This document shows, one piece after another, positions 60,501 through 64,000 of a stretch of 64,000 nucleotides of DNA (positions are counted from its first letter, which is position 1; each line of letters begins with the position of its first letter). The stretch spans positions 12,068,642-12,132,641 of the forward strand of contig NC_079979.1 in NCBI RefSeq assembly GCF_029852145.1, in the 5' to 3' direction. Origin of the DNA: Microplitis mediator (taxonomy: Eukaryota; Arthropoda; Insecta; Hymenoptera; Braconidae). The translations under genes and the position numbers were made by a program. The notes below the pieces were generated by a model that was not told the origin of the DNA, did not search any database, and was given only the letters and a program-made list of their open reading frames with translations.

Positions 60501-61014
60501 CGATGGTATCGCAAGATTAAGAGAAAAGTCGAGGAAGAAAGACGAAGAGGCGAGGGAAAAATCAACATATAATTCACTATATAAGAAAATAGAGTTGGAA
60601 GAAGACAATAAGCAATACTGGAGGAGAGATGGAATAAGGGCGGAAGTAAAGGAGATGTGGGCGAGAATCAGGTGTGGGAACATAGGGAGGGCGCATAAAA
60701 AAAGGTTTGCAGAGTGAAAGTGTAGACTATGTGAGGAAGAAGACGAAACGCTGCCGCACTTATTGAAGTGCAGAGGACTAGTCAAAGTAGTAAACAACGA
60801 AGAAAGAGCATATTTGAAAGGATGGCAGGAAATCGAGGACGAAGAAAGATTGGAAAGCAGATTGATAGAAGTGCTAAAAGGGGAAATAGACCAAAAAATG
60901 TGTGCGATCTCCAAAAAACTTGAAGAGACCCTAAGAAAGGAGGCAGGGTCACGGAATCTGTTGCAAGAGGGCAGCCAAAACACCGACGTACACAAGGATG
61001 ATGATCAAGGATGA
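57577..61014 (+). pseudogene. LINE ORF2: endonuclease + reverse transcriptase, four stops
   Basis: One uninterrupted reading phase runs 57577-61014 with stops at 58849, 59176, 60148 and 60715 and no frameshift. The endonuclease has ILFWNVAGMN, VILVETWV, IIGDLNARIGE, VLDLVITV and IESDHLPLIV. The RT has IPLHKAGDEEKTENYRDISL, QAGFRRGRGTREHIFVLNGL, KTGVRQGCAMSG and the catalytic LKYADDVAMVAD (about 59745). FKYLGYWFT and a C-terminal CRLC...HLLKC zinc motif follow. It nicks target DNA and reverse-transcribes the element RNA there. Three of the stops fall where Trp is expected (TGG to TAG or TGA), so they are probably single G-to-A changes. Confidence 0.88.
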
Positions 61015-61108
61015 ATGGAGTGAATTGATACCAAAGGATTAGTTGGACAAAGTTAATTTATTGACTGTTATTTAATATATAGTGAGAAATGGAAGGAGAA
61101 AGAGTCAA

Positions 61109-61204
61109 AAATAAATAAATATATAATATATAAATAAATAAATATATAATATATAAATAAATAAATATATAATATATAAATAAATAAATATATAATATAT
61201 AAAT
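61109..61204 (+). repeat. 23-bp tandem repeat, four units, in the LINE 3' end
   Basis: The unit 'aaataaataaatatataatatat' less its last bases is repeated four times without change, right before the AATAAA-containing end of the LINE. Confidence 0.9.
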
Positions 61205-61262
61205 ACTTATAACTATTGTAGAAATTTTGTAAAAAACTAAAGGTTGTGCGAATAAAACTCAA

Positions 61263-61607
61263 TTTATTATTATTATAATTAAAATTAATCGAAATAAATA
61301 AATTTTAATTTATAAAAAGACCGACAAATAAATGAATGATCGATTAAACAGACGCGAAGAGTCTGAGATGGAATTTAATTAATTAATAATTAAAATTATT
61401 AAATAAAATTAGTTAATAATTTACCGTAATAAAATTAATAACAATAAAAGAGAAATAAGAGTCTGAACCGAAAAGGAAAGAATCAAGGGAAATCCAAAGT
61501 AGTCAGTAACACATACTTTGGAGGATCGGGTAAACGCGGTATTGAGATTTCTGATGTAAATTTATTGTTGATACAGATAAGTACTAAATGAAAATGGATA
61601 AAAGATA
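61263..61607. other. AT-rich spacer
   Basis: No gene or repeat recognised apart from AATTAATAATTAA words. Confidence 0.4.
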
Positions 61608-62007
61608 CCCTCGCAGATTTGAATCACGGTGGAAACACGGTAGGTTTGTTCCATTTTACCACTGTGATTACGCGGTGTATCCACCGTGATTCCACGGTGG
61701 CTTGACCACTGTGTATACACGGTGTTTCCACTGTGATTACGCGGTGGATACACCGCCGAACCACGGTGGTGAAATAGCACAAAGCCACCGTGGAATCACG
61801 ATGAATACACCGCGTAATCACAGTGGAAACACCGTGTATACACAGTGGTCAAGCCACCGTGGAATCACGGTGGATACACCGCGTAATCATTGTGGATACA
61901 CTGTGTATACCCGGTGGTGAAATGGAACAAACCCACCGTGTAACCCCGGTGGATCCACGGTGTTTACACTTCTACGGTGTTTCCACCGTGATTCGAATGT
62001 GCGAGGG
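61608..62007. mobile_element. CCCTCGCAG palindromic MITE, copy 3 (400 bp), TSD ATA
   Basis: Same ends as copy 2 (CCCTCGCAGATTTG / GTGCGAGGG, one mismatch) and the same length, flanked by ATA on both sides (61605-61607, 62008-62010). The inner order of CACGGTG words is nearly the inverse of copy 2, as expected for a near-palindrome inserted in the other orientation. Confidence 0.85.
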
Positions 62008-62078
62008 ATAAAAGTGATTAAGTCAATCAAAAATAAATTAATTAATAAATTTTCTTATTCTAAAATTAATTAATTTAT

Positions 62079-62700
62079 TGTAAAAGTGTGGCGGGAAAGT
62101 GATGGCCGGACGCCATTTTGATATTATTTAAAATCAGTGTGTGGAAATAAGTCCAGGGGACTAGTGTGAGTGTGCACGTGTATAGATCCAGGGGATCGAT
62201 TTTAAATAATTATTATTGTTAATTAAGGTTCGTCAGGTTCGACGATTTTATATTGTTTTAAACAAATGCCAAAGGTAGTTGGCCAGTAGTAGTAATAAAG
62301 TCGTGTGCGTGTGTGTGATACCAAAGGTAGTTGGCTTAATTAAGGTTTAGGAATTCGTCAAAGGTAGTTGATGAGAATAAGGATTTAAAACGTCAAAGGT
62401 AGTTGACGGTAGTTATAAGGTATAAGGTCATAAGGTTTATAAGGTATAAGGTTTATAAGGTCGTCAAAGGTAATGGACAAATTGTTATAAGGTTTATAAA
62501 GGTTAAAAAGGTTATAAGGAAAAAGGTTTATTAAATAAATAAAAGGTTAAATAAAAAGTGTATTAAAATTATTATAAATTATCCGTCCTCTCCTCTCTCT
62601 TACAATTAATTAATTTACAACGACCTTGATGATCTAAGATCCAGCTCTGGGAGGCCGTTATCACGTTTAGTGGCGCCCTTGATAAAGGACGACCAGAGTA
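62079..62700 (+). mobile_element. LTR-like block with TGGCGCCC motif
   Basis: It begins TGTAAAAGTGTGGCGGG. A GGCGCCC motif (tagtggcgcccttgataaagg, about 62669), which looks like a tRNA-Lys-type primer site, follows about 590 bp later. Between them lie the CAAAGGTAG hairpins (62264-62475) and a pyrimidine tract (cctctcctctctc). No gag follows and no second LTR is visible. Confidence 0.35.
62264..62475 (+). repeat. Iterated CAAAGGTAGTTG mini-hairpins
   Basis: Five copies of 'caaaggtagttg' or a close variant (near 62267, 62321, 62357, 62392 and 62463). Each is flanked by bases that complete a short stem: GCC..GGC in the first, GTC..GAC in the fourth. 'ataaggt' iterations follow. Confidence 0.65.
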
Positions 62701-62934
62701 GCAGCATTAGCCCTGTTATACAGTAGTAGAGTAAAACATAGTATAGCAACGTTAATATTTAAACAAAAAATATTAAATTTAAAACAAAAAAAATACTTAT
62801 TTTTTGCAACGGCCCAGGATTACTCGAAAGTACAGAGTAATTTCATCAAAAAATTCTTTCCGTGTGTATTTAATTAAAATAAAAAATAAATTTTTTTCTG
62901 ACAGTCTGATACATACATATACATATACATATAT

Positions 62935-63106
62935 TAGGGTGTGCCAAATAAAATCAATAATTTTTTTTTTGACTCTCCCACAAAAAATTTGTTTGTCAGC
63001 CCTAAAAAAAAATTCAGTTAAAATTTCAGCCCTTAATTTCAATTTTAAGAGGTCTATTAAGACCTTTTTTGTATGATGAACAGATCAATAGTCATGAGCT
63101 CTCGAA
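62935..63106 (+). mobile_element. TAGGGTG-type element, left part (copy 4)
   Basis: It starts TAGGGTGTGCC after TA-rich sequence and contains 'atttcagcccttaatttcaattttaag', the same block found about 70 bp into copy 1 ('tttcagcgcttaattttaattttaag'). No right end is seen before 64000, so it is truncated or continues past the window. It appears to be interrupted by MITE copy 4. Confidence 0.5.
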
Positions 63107-63437
63107 CCCTCGCAGATTTGAATCACGGTGGGAACACCGTGAAAGTGTAAACATCGTGGATCCACTGTGGTTACACGGTGGGTTTGTTCCATTTCACCAC
63201 CGGGTATACACAGTGTATCCACTGTGATTACGCGGTGTATCCACCGTGATTACGCGGTGGCTTGACCACTGTGTATACACGGTGTTCCCACTGTGATTAC
63301 GCGGTGTATCCACCGTGATTCCACGGTGGCTTTCTGCTATTTCACCACCGTGTTTCCACGGTGTATCCACTGCGTAATCACAGTGGTAAAATGGAACAAA
63401 CCCACCGTGTTTCCACCGTGATTCAAATCTGCGAGGG
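63107..63437. mobile_element. CCCTCGCAG palindromic MITE, copy 4 (331 bp)
   Basis: Same ends as the other copies, with AA on both sides. It matches copy 2 almost base for base but lacks 69 bp between two 'cgtaatcacagtgg' repeats, the mark of a deletion between short direct repeats. The flanks share 'gtatgatgaacag.tcaata' (63071 and 63560), so it sits within a locally repeated stretch. Confidence 0.85.
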
Positions 63438-64000
63438 AAGTCCTATTATTTAAATTATTTACTTATAACAATTAAAATATTGACTATAAAAAAAAAAGTT
63501 GAACGGTAATTTTGTAGTACATTTGATTTTCTACAAAATTGTCTTTATGACTTCTTCTGTATGATGAACAGTTCAATACTTTTATATCACGTTAAAAATT
63601 TGTTTACACACAGAAGAAATTAAAGAAAAAAAAAAAAAATTTGAATAAAAAAAAAAATTTCTATTACAAAAGTTTGGAGTATAAAAAAAAAATAAAACGA
63701 TTTGGATATTTCGAATCATGACCACCGTATATATCTTTATTATTATTGTGAATCCCCCACTAGCGGCGCTCGACCAGCGATTAGAGTGACAGACATATAT
63801 TGCTATCTCTGTCTTACTCATTAAATGGATAGGGCCAGCGACATAAAATTTAAAATTTTCAATCGATTGTTTTTTGTAGAAAAAAATTTTTTTTTAGATT
63901 ATTTTTTTATTTAGGGAGTATATTTTAACTAATAGAATAATTGTATTTGCATCAAAAAAATTTTTTTGGTAATTTTGATTTTTTAAATCCAAAAAACCAA
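63438..64000. other. AT-rich sequence to the window end
   Basis: Long A and T runs. 'gtatgatgaacagttcaata' near 63560 repeats 63071. No gene recognised; could be the interior of the TAGGGTG copy 4 element. Confidence 0.35.

Larger units (their letters stand above)
56152..61262 (+). mobile_element. Purine-rich non-LTR retrotransposon (LINE), near full length
   Basis: ORF1 (56291-57510) and ORF2 (57577-61014) lie in order on the plus strand. A 3' UTR follows with a 23-bp tandem repeat (61109-61204) and AATAAA near 61251. The coding strand is strikingly rich in A and G across all 4.7 kb. The endonuclease plus RT plus C-terminal CCHC layout places it among I/R1/Jockey-group LINEs; I cannot name the clade. 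Five stops and one apparent frameshift make it inactive, but the damage is light. Confidence 0.85.

Noticed and set aside
57174..60995. Long minus-strand frames opposite the second LINE (such as 57174-58118 and 59739-60995)
   Set aside because: They are antisense shadows of a purine-rich ORF2: Ser/Leu/Phe-rich, no domains, while the plus strand carries clear endonuclease and RT motifs.

Overview
The window reads as an AT-rich, gene-poor, transposon-saturated piece of an insect nuclear genome. Intron-containing transposase genes, Jockey- and R1-like LINEs, a Ty3/gypsy gag, many solo LTRs and one divergent insect ionotropic receptor all fit an arthropod. Some repeats (the CTTCCCGC and TAGGGTG families) resemble repeats I recall from parasitoid wasps, so Hymenoptera is my guess; I could not test it. 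No single-copy housekeeping gene was recognised.

1-7 kb: degenerate CATGATCATGCATGA repeats, a 1.1 kb snap-back element with an 8-bp target duplication, tRNA-derived SINEs, a 460-bp inverted repeat, a 220-bp-period tRNA-like dimer and an LTR-like block. 7-34.7 kb: one dead Jockey-clade LINE whose gag zinc knuckle, endonuclease, reverse transcriptase and C-terminus are spread over about 27 kb by later insertions. These include a palindromic MITE, a MITE holding a 2.9 kb LTR-like element that itself holds a solo LTR and a minisatellite, a decayed R1-like LINE, unclassified repeats, another solo LTR, and a 13 kb hAT transposon with a perfect 8-bp target duplication. The hAT carries a six-exon transposase gene on the minus strand, damaged only by one apparent 1-nt frameshift and by insertions. 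Inside it sit a snap-back element (with another MITE inside), an LTR-like element (holding a Mutator-like element with an intact 584-codon transposase ORF), a second snap-back element, and a transposon-like unit with a DUF4806-like gene remnant.

34.7-50 kb: LTR-derived sequence, a possible 129-aa ORF of unknown function, a decayed Ty3/gypsy gag split by a solo LTR, further solo LTRs and MITEs. 50.2-51.4 kb: a 414-aa ionotropic-receptor-like ORF, the best candidate host gene. 51.5-56 kb: MITEs (one with a poly-G terminus), a tRNA-like SINE, the second palindromic CCCTCGCAG MITE and a foldback. 56.2-61.3 kb: a nearly full-length, purine-rich LINE whose ORF2 is in one frame with four stop codons. 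61.6-64 kb: two more CCCTCGCAG MITEs, an LTR-like block with small covarying hairpins, and the start of another TAGGGTG element.

The main result is the layered order of insertions. It can be read directly because target duplications survive at most junctions, and because removing three of the inserts leaves continuous codons or correctly phased splice sites in the host element.
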